Assembly (NCBI RefSeq): GCF_031599675.1
Contig: NZ_CP134223.1
Coordinates: 3,286,001-3,350,000, forward strand
Source: Paenibacillus pedocola
GTDB lineage: Bacteria; Bacillota; Bacilli; Paenibacillales; Paenibacillaceae
Reading direction: 5' to 3'
Length of the DNA stretch: 64,000 nt
Shown piece by piece: positions 16,365-24,637 of the stretch (position 1 is its first letter; each line of letters opens with the position of its first letter). The notes under the pieces are model-generated. The model searched no databases. It saw only the letters and a program-made list of their open reading frames with translations, and had not been told where the DNA came from. The position numbers and the translations under genes were made by a program.

Positions 16365-17600
16365 ATGTTTAGATCCACATCAAACCCTAAACCAGATGCA
16401 GAACAAACTGTAGATAAACACGCTTTAATATTCGGTCTTATCTCAGTGTTTCTTTGCGGATTAGGCTTCAGTATCATCGCACCTGTCGTCCCGTTCATAG
16501 TACAGCCCTATATAACTCATCCGGGAGATCAGGCGATTGCAGTTACGCTGTTGACCTCTGTTTATGCAGTCTGTGTGTTTTTTGCGGCTCCCGTCCTTGG
16601 GGCTTTAAGCGACAAATATGGCCGTCGTCCACTGCTCCTGATTTGTCTGCTGGGTTCTGCAGCCGGGTACTTCGTTTTTGGCCTGGGTGGAGCGCTATGT
16701 GTCCTATTTGCCGGACGTATTATTGAAGGTATAACAGGCGGGAGCATAAGCACCATCTTCGCTTACTTTGCAGACATTATTCCTCCGCAGCAGAGAACCA
16801 AATATTTTGGCTGGGTAAGTGCGGTTGTAGGTGCTGGCACTGTGATTGGCCCGACCATAGGCGGATTCCTTGCCAGGTTTGGTTATTCTGTACCCATGTA
16901 TTTTGGAGCCGCAGTCACTTTATTGAATGTGGTGTACGGATTGTTTTTTATGCCTGAGAGCCTTGAAAAGAAGAATAGACTGAAAGAGATTACCTTGATA
17001 AGACTGAATCCATTTACACAGCTTGCAAACCTGCTTTCCATGAAAAATTTAAGAAGACTGCTTATCTCAGCGTTCCTGCTTTGGATACCTAACGGATCTT
17101 TACAGGCTGTTTTTTCACAATTTACAATGGATACCTTCAGCTGGAAGCCAGCACTCATCGGACTTATGTTTTCGATTATGGGTTTCCAGGACATCTTTTC
17201 CCAGGCTTTCATAATGCCCAAGCTTTTGAAGAAACTTGGTGATCAGCAGATAGCAATCGTCGGAATGGTATCGGAAATTATAGGCTATAGTCTTATTGCG
17301 CTATCCGCTTTATTCTCCTTCTATCCGCTCATGATCGCCGGCATGTTTATTTTTGGTTTTGGTGATTCGGTCTTTGGACCTTCATTCAATGGAATGCTCT
17401 CCAAATCTGTGGATTCCAGTGAACAAGGAAGGATTCAAGGAGGCAGCCAATCTATTCAGGCTTTGGCAAGAGTGATCGGTCCCCTCATCGGAGGTCAGAT
17501 CTATGTTTCACTAGGGTCTGCCTCACCCGCTTTTATGGGGATGATCCTTATAGCAGCGGCAATACCTATTTTGTACAAAAGAACGAATGTAAAGGTGTAG
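16365..17600 (+). CDS. MFS efflux transporter, TetA-like
   Basis: A 411-residue, 12-helix major facilitator. The motif A loop after helix 2 is GALSDKYGRRPLLLICLLG; motif C is present as GAGTVIGPTIGGFLA in helix 5, which marks drug:H+ antiporters. The related C-half segment is GRIQGGSQSIQALARVIGPLIGG. It most likely exports a drug-like compound across the cell membrane using the proton gradient. It follows marR and its promoter holds the operator candidate. GAGAGGAG precedes the ATG. The substrate is unknown. Confidence 0.88.
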   Translation: MFRSTSNPKPDAEQTVDKHALIFGLISVFLCGLGFSIIAPVVPFIVQPYITHPGDQAIAVTLLTSVYAVCVFFAAPVLGALSDKYGRRPLLLICLLGSAAGYFVFGLGGALCVLFAGRIIEGITGGSISTIFAYFADIIPPQQRTKYFGWVSAVVGAGTVIGPTIGGFLARFGYSVPMYFGAAVTLLNVVYGLFFMPESLEKKNRLKEITLIRLNPFTQLANLLSMKNLRRLLISAFLLWIPNGSLQAVFSQFTMDTFSWKPALIGLMFSIMGFQDIFSQAFIMPKLLKKLGDQQIAIVGMVSEIIGYSLIALSALFSFYPLMIAGMFIFGFGDSVFGPSFNGMLSKSVDSSEQGRIQGGSQSIQALARVIGPLIGGQIYVSLGSASPAFMGMILIAAAIPILYKRTNVKV

Positions 17601-17694
17601 CCATTTCATTGATGGCACGATGTACTTATGGTTACGGATTCAATGATCCGGTTAATAAATGGCAAACAGGACTCTGTAGAGGAGGGACTTACCA

Positions 17695-17925
17695 ATGGAA
17701 GATCAGCGCAAGCATCAAATTCACACGACCCCAAGTGAGGATGGCGGTTGGGATAATCAGGAGGGCGGAAACAAGCTCAGCCATCACCGCACAAAGGAAC
17801 AGGCAGAAAAGGCCGGGAAAAGGGAAGCTATAAATGCCCGAACGGAGCTGAAAATTCATAACAGGGACAGTAAAATATCCGATTCAATCAGCTACGGAAA
17901 TGATCCGTATCCGCCCAAAGGGTAA
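17695..17925 (+). CDS. DUF2188-family small protein
   Basis: 76 residues, hydrophilic. The pattern HxxxTPxxDGGW near the start and ELKIHNRDSKI ... SYGNDPYPPKG at the end is that of DUF2188 proteins. No biochemical function is established for the family. The ATG follows GAGGAGGG. It appears to be a single-gene unit, ending before a hairpin terminator. Confidence 0.8.
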   Translation: MEDQRKHQIHTTPSEDGGWDNQEGGNKLSHHRTKEQAEKAGKREAINARTELKIHNRDSKISDSISYGNDPYPPKG

Positions 17926-17946
17926 GTCCCCGATAATCTCCAAGAT

Positions 17947-17986
17947 ACCCGCATTATGGAAGCAAGTTGTCCATGTGCGGGTTTTT
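17947..17986 (+). terminator. Terminator after the DUF2188 gene
   Basis: ACCCGCA (17947-17953) / TGCGGGT (17976-17982), with further pairing inside, is followed by a short T-run. Confidence 0.7.
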
Positions 17987-18088
17987 GCTGTGGATTGAGA
18001 ATGATTTTTTTTCATGAATTTAGGCTAAAAGGGGATTCTAGATAATGAGAGAACTCTCAAAATTCTAAATGTGATGAGGACGGAATTC

Positions 18089-19531
18089 ATGAACCAAGCT
18101 TCAGATAAGGCACAGGAGGGCAAAAAGTTAAAATGGTGGCAGCTAAGTTTGTTAGGAGTAGCTGGAACTATAGGTACAGGGTACTTTCTTGGATCGGGCC
18201 TGGCGATCACGATCGGCGGACCCGCAGTACTGCTTGTCTACACGTTAGCGGCAATTGGAACCTATATGGTATTTGATGCATTGGCCCGAATGACGGCACA
18301 ACATCCCGAGCAGGGCTCATTCCGGTCCTATGCCAAAAAGGCTTTTGGGAGCTGGGCCGGATTCGGGAGCGGCTGGGTATACTGGTTTTCGGAACTGTTA
18401 ATTATGGGGAGTCAGCTCACGGCCTTGTCCATATTCTCCCGTTTCTGGTTCCCGGCTGTGCCGATGTGGATCTTTGCGGCCGGTTTTGCCGTCTTGGGCT
18501 TATGCATAGTTTTTTTCGGCAATAAAGAATTTGACCGGGTTGAAAATGTGCTGGCTGTCATTAAAGTGGCTGCTATTTTGATGTTCCTGGTTGTTGCAGT
18601 GGCTCTACTGGCCGGATGGATTGGTGGCAGCAAATATACCCCAAAACTTCCGTTAAGTATGCCCGAACTGTTGCCGTCAGGAACGATTGGATTATGGTCG
18701 GCTTTTATTTTTGCTTATTATGCCTACGGCGGCATTGAAGTGCTCGGTATTATGTCCTACAGGCTCCAGAAACCGGAGGAGGCTCCCAAAGCAGGCAAGG
18801 TAATGCTGCTGGTCCTGGCGGTGTTATATGTCCTGTCAATCGGACTGGCTGTGACGATGGTGCCGTTAAAGGCCTTCAATCCGAAGGAGAGTCCGTTTGT
18901 GCTTGCCCTGCGGAGTGACCACTTGGCTTTTGTGCCGCATGTATTTAACGGTGTATTAATTGTTGCCGGATTCTCTACAATGACCGCATCGCTCTATGCG
19001 ATAACTTCCATGATGCTCACCCTTGCCCAGGAAGGGGATGCCCCCAAGGTTTTCTCAAAGAAACTGAAGGATAAATATCCGTTATACGCCCTATGCCTGA
19101 TTGCTGTCGGTTTGCTGGGTGCAATCATGATGTCGCTGTGGTTACCGGGTAAGGTATATGAATACATTACTACAGCCGCCGGACTTATGATTTTGTATAA
19201 CTGGTCCTTTATTCTGCTCTCGTCTGCAAGACTGCTTAAGCCGGATAAATTGAGCGGAATAAAACGTTGGATCGGATTACTGCTGATTGGCGCTGCAGTT
19301 GCGGGTACTCTTTTTCATGCGCTCAGCCGGCCGGGCTTCTACATCAGTCTGTTGATTGTCGCTGTAATTGCGCTGAGTGACTTCATTGTCCAGCGGGTGC
19401 GGAAAAAGCATTCTGCCGGTAATGGCAACCAAGAATCGCAGACGGATGGAATGACGGATGCACACCGCAGCCTTCCCGGCGGGCCTGAATTTCGGATTAA
19501 AGGCATCCGGCTGCGTAAGAATAAGGTTTAG
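18089..19531 (+). CDS. Amino acid permease, APC superfamily
   Basis: 480 residues, about 12 transmembrane helices. The first helix carries the substrate-binding glycine motif GTIGTGYFLGSGLAI, and HPEQGSFRSYAKKAFGSWAGFGSGW is the conserved segment before helix 3 in the amino acid transporter (AAT) group. It imports an amino acid by proton symport; the specificity cannot be told. ATG 18089 has GAGGA about nine bases upstream. Its stop codon overlaps the stop of the convergent LysE gene: the shared bases TTAG read TAG on one strand and TAA on the other. Confidence 0.87.
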   Translation: MNQASDKAQEGKKLKWWQLSLLGVAGTIGTGYFLGSGLAITIGGPAVLLVYTLAAIGTYMVFDALARMTAQHPEQGSFRSYAKKAFGSWAGFGSGWVYWFSELLIMGSQLTALSIFSRFWFPAVPMWIFAAGFAVLGLCIVFFGNKEFDRVENVLAVIKVAAILMFLVVAVALLAGWIGGSKYTPKLPLSMPELLPSGTIGLWSAFIFAYYAYGGIEVLGIMSYRLQKPEEAPKAGKVMLLVLAVLYVLSIGLAVTMVPLKAFNPKESPFVLALRSDHLAFVPHVFNGVLIVAGFSTMTASLYAITSMMLTLAQEGDAPKVFSKKLKDKYPLYALCLIAVGLLGAIMMSLWLPGKVYEYITTAAGLMILYNWSFILLSSARLLKPDKLSGIKRWIGLLLIGAAVAGTLFHALSRPGFYISLLIVAVIALSDFIVQRVRKKHSAGNGNQESQTDGMTDAHRSLPGGPEFRIKGIRLRKNKV

Positions 19532-20160
19532 CTGAAAAATAGCAGCCTGGCAGCCTGTACGCCAAAGTAAAAGCCGAATACGATCAAGGACAGGCCTGAT
19601 AACACAGAGATAGCCCTCAATACCCGGATAGTCAGCAATTTGCGGAATATACTGGAAGCGGCAGCCATAGTTACATCCCAGAGCAGAATGCCGAGTACAA
19701 TGGCTCCGCTGTAAATCAATAACTGCTGCATTGGATACTCACTAGCAGCCTTGGCCAGGATAGATCCGTAAATGCCCAGCCAGAACAGGATAGAGAGGGG
19801 ATTGAACAGCGACATCAGGAATCCCGACAGAAATGATCTGAAGAGTGAAGCATCACTTCCCCGCATTTCTGTCGCGGTAATGTCTCCTGCGTTTCTGATG
19901 CTGTCCACACCGGTATAGACCAGGACGAAGAAACCGAATAACCATAAGAATGCTTTGACAAACGGTGCATCAAGCAGATGAATCATACCGAAATAAACGA
20001 GCAGCATGTAAATGATATCGGCGCTTATCGCTCCCAGGCCGACAGCCCAGGCGTGCCAAAACCCTCCGCGCAAACCCTTGTCCAGCTGCGCCGCATTAAT
20101 GGGGCCGAGGGGCGCCGAAAGGGATAACCCCAGAAAAATATACCCGACAAAAATATTAAT
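19528..20160 (-). CDS. LysE-family exporter with apparent ATT start
   Basis: About 210 residues, six membrane helices. Translation from 20160 gives a normal LysE N-terminus, INIFVGYIFLGLSLSAPLGP, including the family's APxGP motif, followed by INAAQLDKGLRGGFW. The first codon is ATT; there is no in-frame ATG, GTG or TTG before it in the open stretch. A strong GGAGG lies eight bases upstream of ATT. The only canonical-type alternative is TTG at 20073, which removes the first helix and the motif. So either initiation uses ATT or a start codon was mutated. The family exports amino acids or related metabolites. Confidence 0.78.
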   Translation of the reverse strand: MNIFVGYIFLGLSLSAPLGPINAAQLDKGLRGGFWHAWAVGLGAISADIIYMLLVYFGMIHLLDAPFVKAFLWLFGFFVLVYTGVDSIRNAGDITATEMRGSDASLFRSFLSGFLMSLFNPLSILFWLGIYGSILAKAASEYPMQQLLIYSGAIVLGILLWDVTMAAASSIFRKLLTIRVLRAISVLSGLSLIVFGFYFGVQAARLLFFS

Positions 20161-20221
20161 GGTGTCGTCCTCCTTTTTTAGATAGTCTATTCTGCAAAAG
20201 GACGATGTAGGACAACCAAAA

Positions 20222-20251
20222 CAAAGGCCCGCGAAAGTTCGCGGGCCTTCT
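20222..20251 (-). terminator. Terminator after the DUF3231 gene
   Basis: The GC-rich hairpin AAGGCCCGCGAA / TTCGCGGGCCTT, read leftwards, is followed by TGTTTTGG. It separates the DUF3231 gene from the LysE leader. Confidence 0.7.
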
Positions 20252-20284
20252 TCAATTCCTAAATTCGGCAGTAAAACTCATTAA

Positions 20285-20806
20285 TTAAGCATTAACAGGT
20301 TCGGGTCTTTTCACTTGAAGCGGTGGAGGAATGAGCCAGCCCTTTTTCTTGGACAGATGAAGGACCTTAAGGCCGATGCCCGCTTTAGTAAGATGATATT
20401 TACCAAACAATGCCCCGATATCTTCCCGGATCGATTGGCCCATCATCTGGCTGCAGGCCACAAGTCCGGCTGCATTATCAGCTGCAAGTTTGGCTGCGAT
20501 TTCGGGATCTGTAAACCGCGCACCAACAGGAATATCCTCCAGCTTAGTCTCTGGCCGGTTAGGATATACCGGAGCTGAAGCCAGCCCCTGCTCTGCCAGC
20601 AGCGAATCACATTCACTGATTTCCAGTTCCGCCTGATCAATCATCGTATTTAATATTTTCTTGAGATCATTGTCACCGGCGTGATACAAAAAAGCCCTGT
20701 AACAAGAAAGTGCACCCTTAGCCACCATAGAGGCTTGCCATACGCCGTAGATTTCACCATAATGCATCGGTTCTTCTTTTGGATTGCCGCCTAGAATTCC
20801 AGTCAT
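20285..20806 (-). CDS. DUF3231-family protein (single-domain form)
   Basis: 173 residues, predicted mostly helical, with the HYGEIYGVWQASMVAKGALSCY opening and the C-terminal KAGIGLKVLHLSKKKGWLIPPP that mark DUF3231. Members common in Bacillales usually carry two such four-helix-bundle (ferritin-like) repeats; this one has one. Function is not established; some members are linked to sporulation or stress. ATG 20806 was chosen because AAAGGAGC lies six bases upstream; a TTG at 20812 is in frame but adjacent to that site. Confidence 0.8.
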   Translation of the reverse strand: MTGILGGNPKEEPMHYGEIYGVWQASMVAKGALSCYRAFLYHAGDNDLKKILNTMIDQAELEISECDSLLAEQGLASAPVYPNRPETKLEDIPVGARFTDPEIAAKLAADNAAGLVACSQMMGQSIREDIGALFGKYHLTKAGIGLKVLHLSKKKGWLIPPPLQVKRPEPVNA

Positions 20807-20901
20807 AATCAAGCTCCTTTGTCATTAGATTTGAACATAGTTAGCATACCCAATAAGGCGGATCATCTTGCGTAATTTTGATCAAGGAATAAAGTTTGGA
20901 T

Positions 20902-22563
20902 CTACACTTCAATAATGATCGGAAGAATCATCGGACGGCGTTTCGTCCGCTCATACAGAAATTTGCCTAAGGTTTCTTTGATGGTCTGCTTCATAATGCT
21001 CCATTGGCCAAGGTCGGCTTTACTTAATTTCTCCAGTGTTGCTGCGACCAATTGGTTGATCTCTTCCATCAGCGTGTCTGAATTGCGGACGTAAATGAAG
21101 CCCCGGGAGATCGTATCCGGTTCATTCAGCAGCCGTCCATCGGCTTGGCTTAGGGTGATTACAGTGATCAGGACACCGTCTGCAGATAGTTGGCGCCGGT
21201 CGCGCAGGACCACATTCCCGATGTCGCCAATCCCTAGCCCGTCGACAAAAATCTGCCCGGCAGGCACTCGGCCTGATTGGCGGACAACACCGCCAGACGA
21301 CTCCACAAGCTCACCGTTCTTAAGCAGGAAGATTTTATCCCCATCGACACCGACAGCCTCTGCCAACAGACGGTGATGGTGCAGCATCCGGTATTCCCCG
21401 TGAATCGGAATAAAGTATTCCGGCTTCATAAGCGTCAGCATCAGCTTTAGCTCCTCCTGGCTGCCATGTCCGGAGACGTGAAGTTCGCTCCGGGAGCCAT
21501 AAATGACTTTTGCGCCGAGGATATAGAGATTATCTACAATCCGGGACACATTGCGTTCATTACCGGGAATCGGATTAGCGGCGAGCAGCACGGTATCTCC
21601 GGCACTGATACTCATCTGCCTGTTGCTCGAATTCGCCAGACGGGATAAGGCAGCCATGGGTTCCCCTTGACTGCCTGTAACCATAACAGCCACCTCATGC
21701 GGCGGCAGCTTGGCTGCTTCTGCAGGTTCAACCAGCATGCCTTCTGGAATGTTCAAATACCCCAGTTCCTGGGATACGGCTACAACATTAACCATACTCC
21801 GTCCAAGCAGGGCAAGCTTGCGTCCGGTTAAAGCTGCGGCATCAACGATTTGCTGCAGCCGGTGGACATTGGAAGCGAAGGTAGAGACAAAGATTCTGCG
21901 GTCCGCTTTTTGAAAGGCTTCTTCCATATGGGCGCCTACAAGCTTCTCAGATGGAGTAAATCCGGGACGTTCAGCGTTTGTGCTCTCCGAGAGCAGAAAC
22001 CGGACACCTTTTTTGCCGATATCGGCCATTTTATGTATATCCGGGTATTGCCGGTTGACTGGAGTCATATCAAATTTAAAATCACCCGTATGCACAACCG
22101 TTCCTTCCGGCGTATCAAAAACGACCCCCAGGCAATCCGGAATGCTGTGGTTGGTGTTGAAGAAGGAAACTGAAATGGAACCAAAGGTGAGAACAGAATC
22201 CGAATCAATTCGATGCAGGCTGGTCTGACGAAGCAGTCCATGCTCTTTGAGCTTGTTCTCAATGAGTCCCAGCGTCAGACGGGAGGCGTAAAGTGGCAGG
22301 TTTAATTGCTTGAGAAGATAAGGAATGCCGCCAATATGGTCCTCATGCCCATGTGTCACAATCAGTGCTCTTACCTTATCGAGATTATTCAATAAATAAG
22401 TAACATCGGGTATGATCAGATCAATTCCAAGCAGACTTTCATCCGGGAATTTAGAGCCGCAGTCAATAACAATAATGTCATCTCCGTATTGCAGGAAATA
22501 CATGTTCTTGCCAATCTCATGAACCCCCCCCAATGCCGCAATCCACAACCGTTCCTCAGACAT
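20902..22563 (-). CDS. Ribonuclease J family protein
   Basis: 553 residues, full length for RNase J. The metallo-beta-lactamase motif HGHEDHIGG (H71, H73, D75, H76) and the beta-CASP motifs (STFASNVHRLQQI, TGSQGEPMAAL, HVSGHGSQEELKLML, PIHGEYRM) are all present. The C-terminal domain ends in RRPMILPIIIEV, as in RNase J1. The enzyme has 5'-to-3' exonuclease and endonuclease activity in mRNA decay and rRNA maturation. Whether this is the main RnjA or a paralogue cannot be told from the window; the usual rnjA neighbour is absent. AAGGAGGG precedes the ATG. Confidence 0.92.
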   Translation of the reverse strand: MSEERLWIAALGGVHEIGKNMYFLQYGDDIIVIDCGSKFPDESLLGIDLIIPDVTYLLNNLDKVRALIVTHGHEDHIGGIPYLLKQLNLPLYASRLTLGLIENKLKEHGLLRQTSLHRIDSDSVLTFGSISVSFFNTNHSIPDCLGVVFDTPEGTVVHTGDFKFDMTPVNRQYPDIHKMADIGKKGVRFLLSESTNAERPGFTPSEKLVGAHMEEAFQKADRRIFVSTFASNVHRLQQIVDAAALTGRKLALLGRSMVNVVAVSQELGYLNIPEGMLVEPAEAAKLPPHEVAVMVTGSQGEPMAALSRLANSSNRQMSISAGDTVLLAANPIPGNERNVSRIVDNLYILGAKVIYGSRSELHVSGHGSQEELKLMLTLMKPEYFIPIHGEYRMLHHHRLLAEAVGVDGDKIFLLKNGELVESSGGVVRQSGRVPAGQIFVDGLGIGDIGNVVLRDRRQLSADGVLITVITLSQADGRLLNEPDTISRGFIYVRNSDTLMEEINQLVAATLEKLSKADLGQWSIMKQTIKETLGKFLYERTKRRPMILPIIIEV

Positions 22564-22716
22564 ATCATTATCCCTCCTTATATAGTTATCAGTAGTATGG
22601 GTAGAGCATTGGAGAAGTATCCATTGTTCTGTTACAGCGGAATGTAGCCCTGAGATGTATAAGATGGATTGACTTTTCTGGCGTTTAAATATATTGAAGA
22701 CACATTAAGTCTTTAA

Positions 22717-22842
22717 TTAACGGAGATGCTCGCTTCATTTTGGATGCTGACGGCAGTAGCCGCAGCCGGCTTATTCTTAGCTCTAAACGTAAAGGAGCAG
22801 CCAATAGAGCATGCGAGAGGCCCCCGTAAGCTCTCTGTATGA
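22717..22842 (+). pseudogene. Possible remnant of an MFS transporter C-terminus
   Basis: In the 329-base gap between the RNase J and TetR genes, one frame is open for 41 codons. It contains a hydrophobic run, ASFWMLTAVAAAGLFLAL, followed by a charged tail, NVKEQPIEHARGPRKLSV. That is how many MFS drug exporters end. It has no good ribosome binding site. I read it as the tail of a deleted transporter, perhaps once regulated by the adjacent TetR. The rest of the gap (22564-22716) shows nothing I recognise. Confidence 0.35.
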
Positions 22843-22845
22843 ACC

Positions 22846-22894
22846 AACAAGCCTTAATCATCCATGTGGCGAGTGGGTGAATAAGGCTTGTTTT
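22846..22894. terminator. Terminator at the end of the TetR gene
   Basis: A perfect 11-bp arm AACAAGCCTTA / TAAGGCTTGTT with further pairing inside is flanked by T-rich sequence. Confidence 0.7.
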
Positions 22895-23492
22895 AAATAT
22901 ATATCCGGCACAGCTGATCCAGGATGAGATCAGGTGATCTGCCTCGTACATTTCTTTGGAACAGATACGATTTGCTGCTCAGTGCAGCCATCAGCATATC
23001 CGTTCTGAACACGCTGTCCGGCTGGGATTGTTCGTTGTCTGCTGCCATTTCATCAAAAAGTCTCACCAGCAGCTCGTGTAATTCCATATAAAACGGACTG
23101 CTGCTCATGGAACGGGCCTCTGATAAGGATGTGGCGCCTTCGATTCCGGCAAGCAGCTGTGCATGGTTCTCTTTGAAGCTGATAAATATGGCAAGAAGTC
23201 CCCGTAAGCGTAAGGCTGGTGCCTGAGCAGCGTTCGTTTTCATATATTCTTCTATTGTATTGAATAAGAGGAGCTTGCTGTCTTTGATTAAATCCATGCA
23301 CAGTTCACCTTTATTGCGGTATCTGCGGTAGAGTGTACCTGCTCCAATTCCTGCTTCAGCCGCAATCTGGTTCATACTGACAGGCTCGACTCCATACTGC
23401 GCGAATAACTGATTAGCTGCATCCAGTATACGCTGGCGGTTTTCCGCTGCGTCCCGGCGTTCGGTGCGTCCGTTACGATTTGTCTTCTGCAT
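22893..23492 (-). CDS. TetR-family transcriptional regulator
   Basis: 199 residues. The N-terminal helix-turn-helix is typical of TetR proteins: NRQRILDAANQLFAQYGVEPVSMNQIAAEAGIG then GTLYRRYRNKGEL. The C-terminal ligand domain is not diagnostic. It is divergent from the isochorismatase-like gene, and two nearly identical palindromes lie between them. It therefore probably represses that operon and itself. ATG 23492 has GGGAAG at good spacing; ATG 23498 and GTG 23501 are alternatives. Confidence 0.87.
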   Translation of the reverse strand: MQKTNRNGRTERRDAAENRQRILDAANQLFAQYGVEPVSMNQIAAEAGIGAGTLYRRYRNKGELCMDLIKDSKLLLFNTIEEYMKTNAAQAPALRLRGLLAIFISFKENHAQLLAGIEGATSLSEARSMSSSPFYMELHELLVRLFDEMAADNEQSQPDSVFRTDMLMAALSSKSYLFQRNVRGRSPDLILDQLCRIYI

Positions 23493-23526
23493 TCTCATCA
23501 CTTCCCGTTCGTGGTCAGCCCTTGTC

Positions 23527-23584
23527 TTGACAAGAGGAGAGCTCTCCGTTTAGTATCAAGAAAAGACTAAGCGGAGAATTCTCC
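23527..23584 (+). promoter_or_regulatory. Promoter with twin TetR-type operators
   Basis: TTGACA (23527-23532) and TAGTAT (23551-23556) form a promoter for the rightward operon. Palindrome 1, GGAGAGCTCTCC (23536-23547), lies between the two boxes. Palindrome 2, GGAGAATTCTCC (23573-23584), lies downstream with its centre 37 bases away. The two differ only in the central two bases. Confidence 0.65.
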
Positions 23585-23621
23585 ACTTAATATTAATCGA
23601 TAGAAGAGGAGTGTGCAACCC

Positions 23622-24194
23622 GTGCCTGATCATCAGAACAAAGCTGCACTGCTGGTATTGGATATGCAGAATACAATTGTGTCAATATATGTGAAGCAAG
23701 AGGAAGTCCTGCTGCCGTTCCAAAGAGCGGTTGAAGCTGCCCGTAAGCACGGCGTACCGGTTATCTATGCGGGAGTTGCCGTCCGTGAAGATGTTCCCAA
23801 TAGTCCGCGCAACAAGATTTTCGGCAAAATGACCGGCAACATCGGAATGTCAGCTGTAAATCCTGCGATGCATGTTCATGAATCCGTTAAGCCCCAATCC
23901 GGTGAGCCGCTTGTCGACAAATTCCGAGTTAGTGCATTTGCCGGCAGCCAGCTGGAAGCCATTCTTCATGAGCGCGGGATTGAAACGCTGATTCTCAGCG
24001 GTATTGCAACAAGTGGAGTGGTACTCTCCACATGGTGTGAAGCGGCGGATAAGGATTTTGCCGTTACCGTTCTTTCAGATGCTTGTGTGGATGCCGATCC
24101 GGAGGTTCACCGTGTACTCACCGAAAAGGTATTTCCCCGCCAAGCCGATGTGCTCACCGTGGAGGAATGGATCAGAGAGTTGTCCCAGGAATGA
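23622..24194 (+). CDS. Isochorismatase-fold cysteine-hydrolase family protein
   Basis: 190 residues. The first strand LLVLDMQN carries the catalytic Asp; the fold continues through VIYAGVAVRED and VDKFRVSAF (Lys) to LILSGIATSGVVLSTWCEAAD. In nicotinamidases and related hydrolases the nucleophilic Cys follows T-N/D-x; here that position is Val (ATSGVVLST). A Cys six residues on is not in the usual place. Members of this fold act on amides, N-carbamoyl compounds or isochorismate. The reaction here is unknown. GTG 23622 was taken as start; GTG 23613 is closer to the AGAGGAG site. It forms an operon with the next gene. Confidence 0.8.
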   Translation: MPDHQNKAALLVLDMQNTIVSIYVKQEEVLLPFQRAVEAARKHGVPVIYAGVAVREDVPNSPRNKIFGKMTGNIGMSAVNPAMHVHESVKPQSGEPLVDKFRVSAFAGSQLEAILHERGIETLILSGIATSGVVLSTWCEAADKDFAVTVLSDACVDADPEVHRVLTEKVFPRQADVLTVEEWIRELSQE

Positions 24195-24203
24195 GGTGCT
24201 GAT

Positions 24204-24563
24204 ATGAAAACGAGTATTATCTCATACGGTCTGAAGAAACAAGGTGCAACGAAGGAGTATCCCTTCGGTCCTGAGGCTATGGTGCTCAAAGTCGGAGGAA
24301 AGATGTTCGCGCTTATTTTTGAGGGAGCAGAAGACGAATTTCGCTTAAACCTGAAATGTGATCCGGTAATAGCAGAGAATTTACGGGAGCAGCATGATGC
24401 TGTCCGGCCAGGGTACCACATGAATAAGAAGCATTGGAACACAGTGATGGTCGATGGGTCCCTGCCTCTGTCCGATATCTTTGACATGATTAACCACTCT
24501 TACGATTTGGTTGTAGGCAAACTCCCCACAAGTGTACGTGAATCCATACTGGAAAAGAAGTAA
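24204..24563 (+). CDS. MmcQ/YjbR-family protein
   Basis: 119 residues. KEYPFGPEAMVLKVGGKMFALI near the start, LKCDP in the middle and PGYHMNKKHWNTV followed by SYDLVVGKLP are the hallmarks of the MmcQ/YjbR family (CyaY-like fold, often called DNA-binding). No reaction is established. Its GAGGTG site overlaps the stop codon region of the hydrolase nine bases upstream, so the two are translated together and presumably share TetR control. Confidence 0.85.
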   Translation: MKTSIISYGLKKQGATKEYPFGPEAMVLKVGGKMFALIFEGAEDEFRLNLKCDPVIAENLREQHDAVRPGYHMNKKHWNTVMVDGSLPLSDIFDMINHSYDLVVGKLPTSVRESILEKK

Positions 24564-24569
24564 CAACAA

Positions 24570-24619
24570 GCTCAGGCAGCCAGGGAAGGAGACCGGTTTA
24601 TAGCCTTGGCTGCCTGAGC
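24570..24619 (+). terminator. Stem-loop at the end of the hydrolase/YjbR operon
   Basis: GCTCAGGCAGCC / GGCTGCCTGAGC pair perfectly, with further pairing inside. No T-run follows on either side, so termination strength is uncertain. Confidence 0.5.
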
Positions 24620-24637
24620 ACTCCAATTCATAAATTA

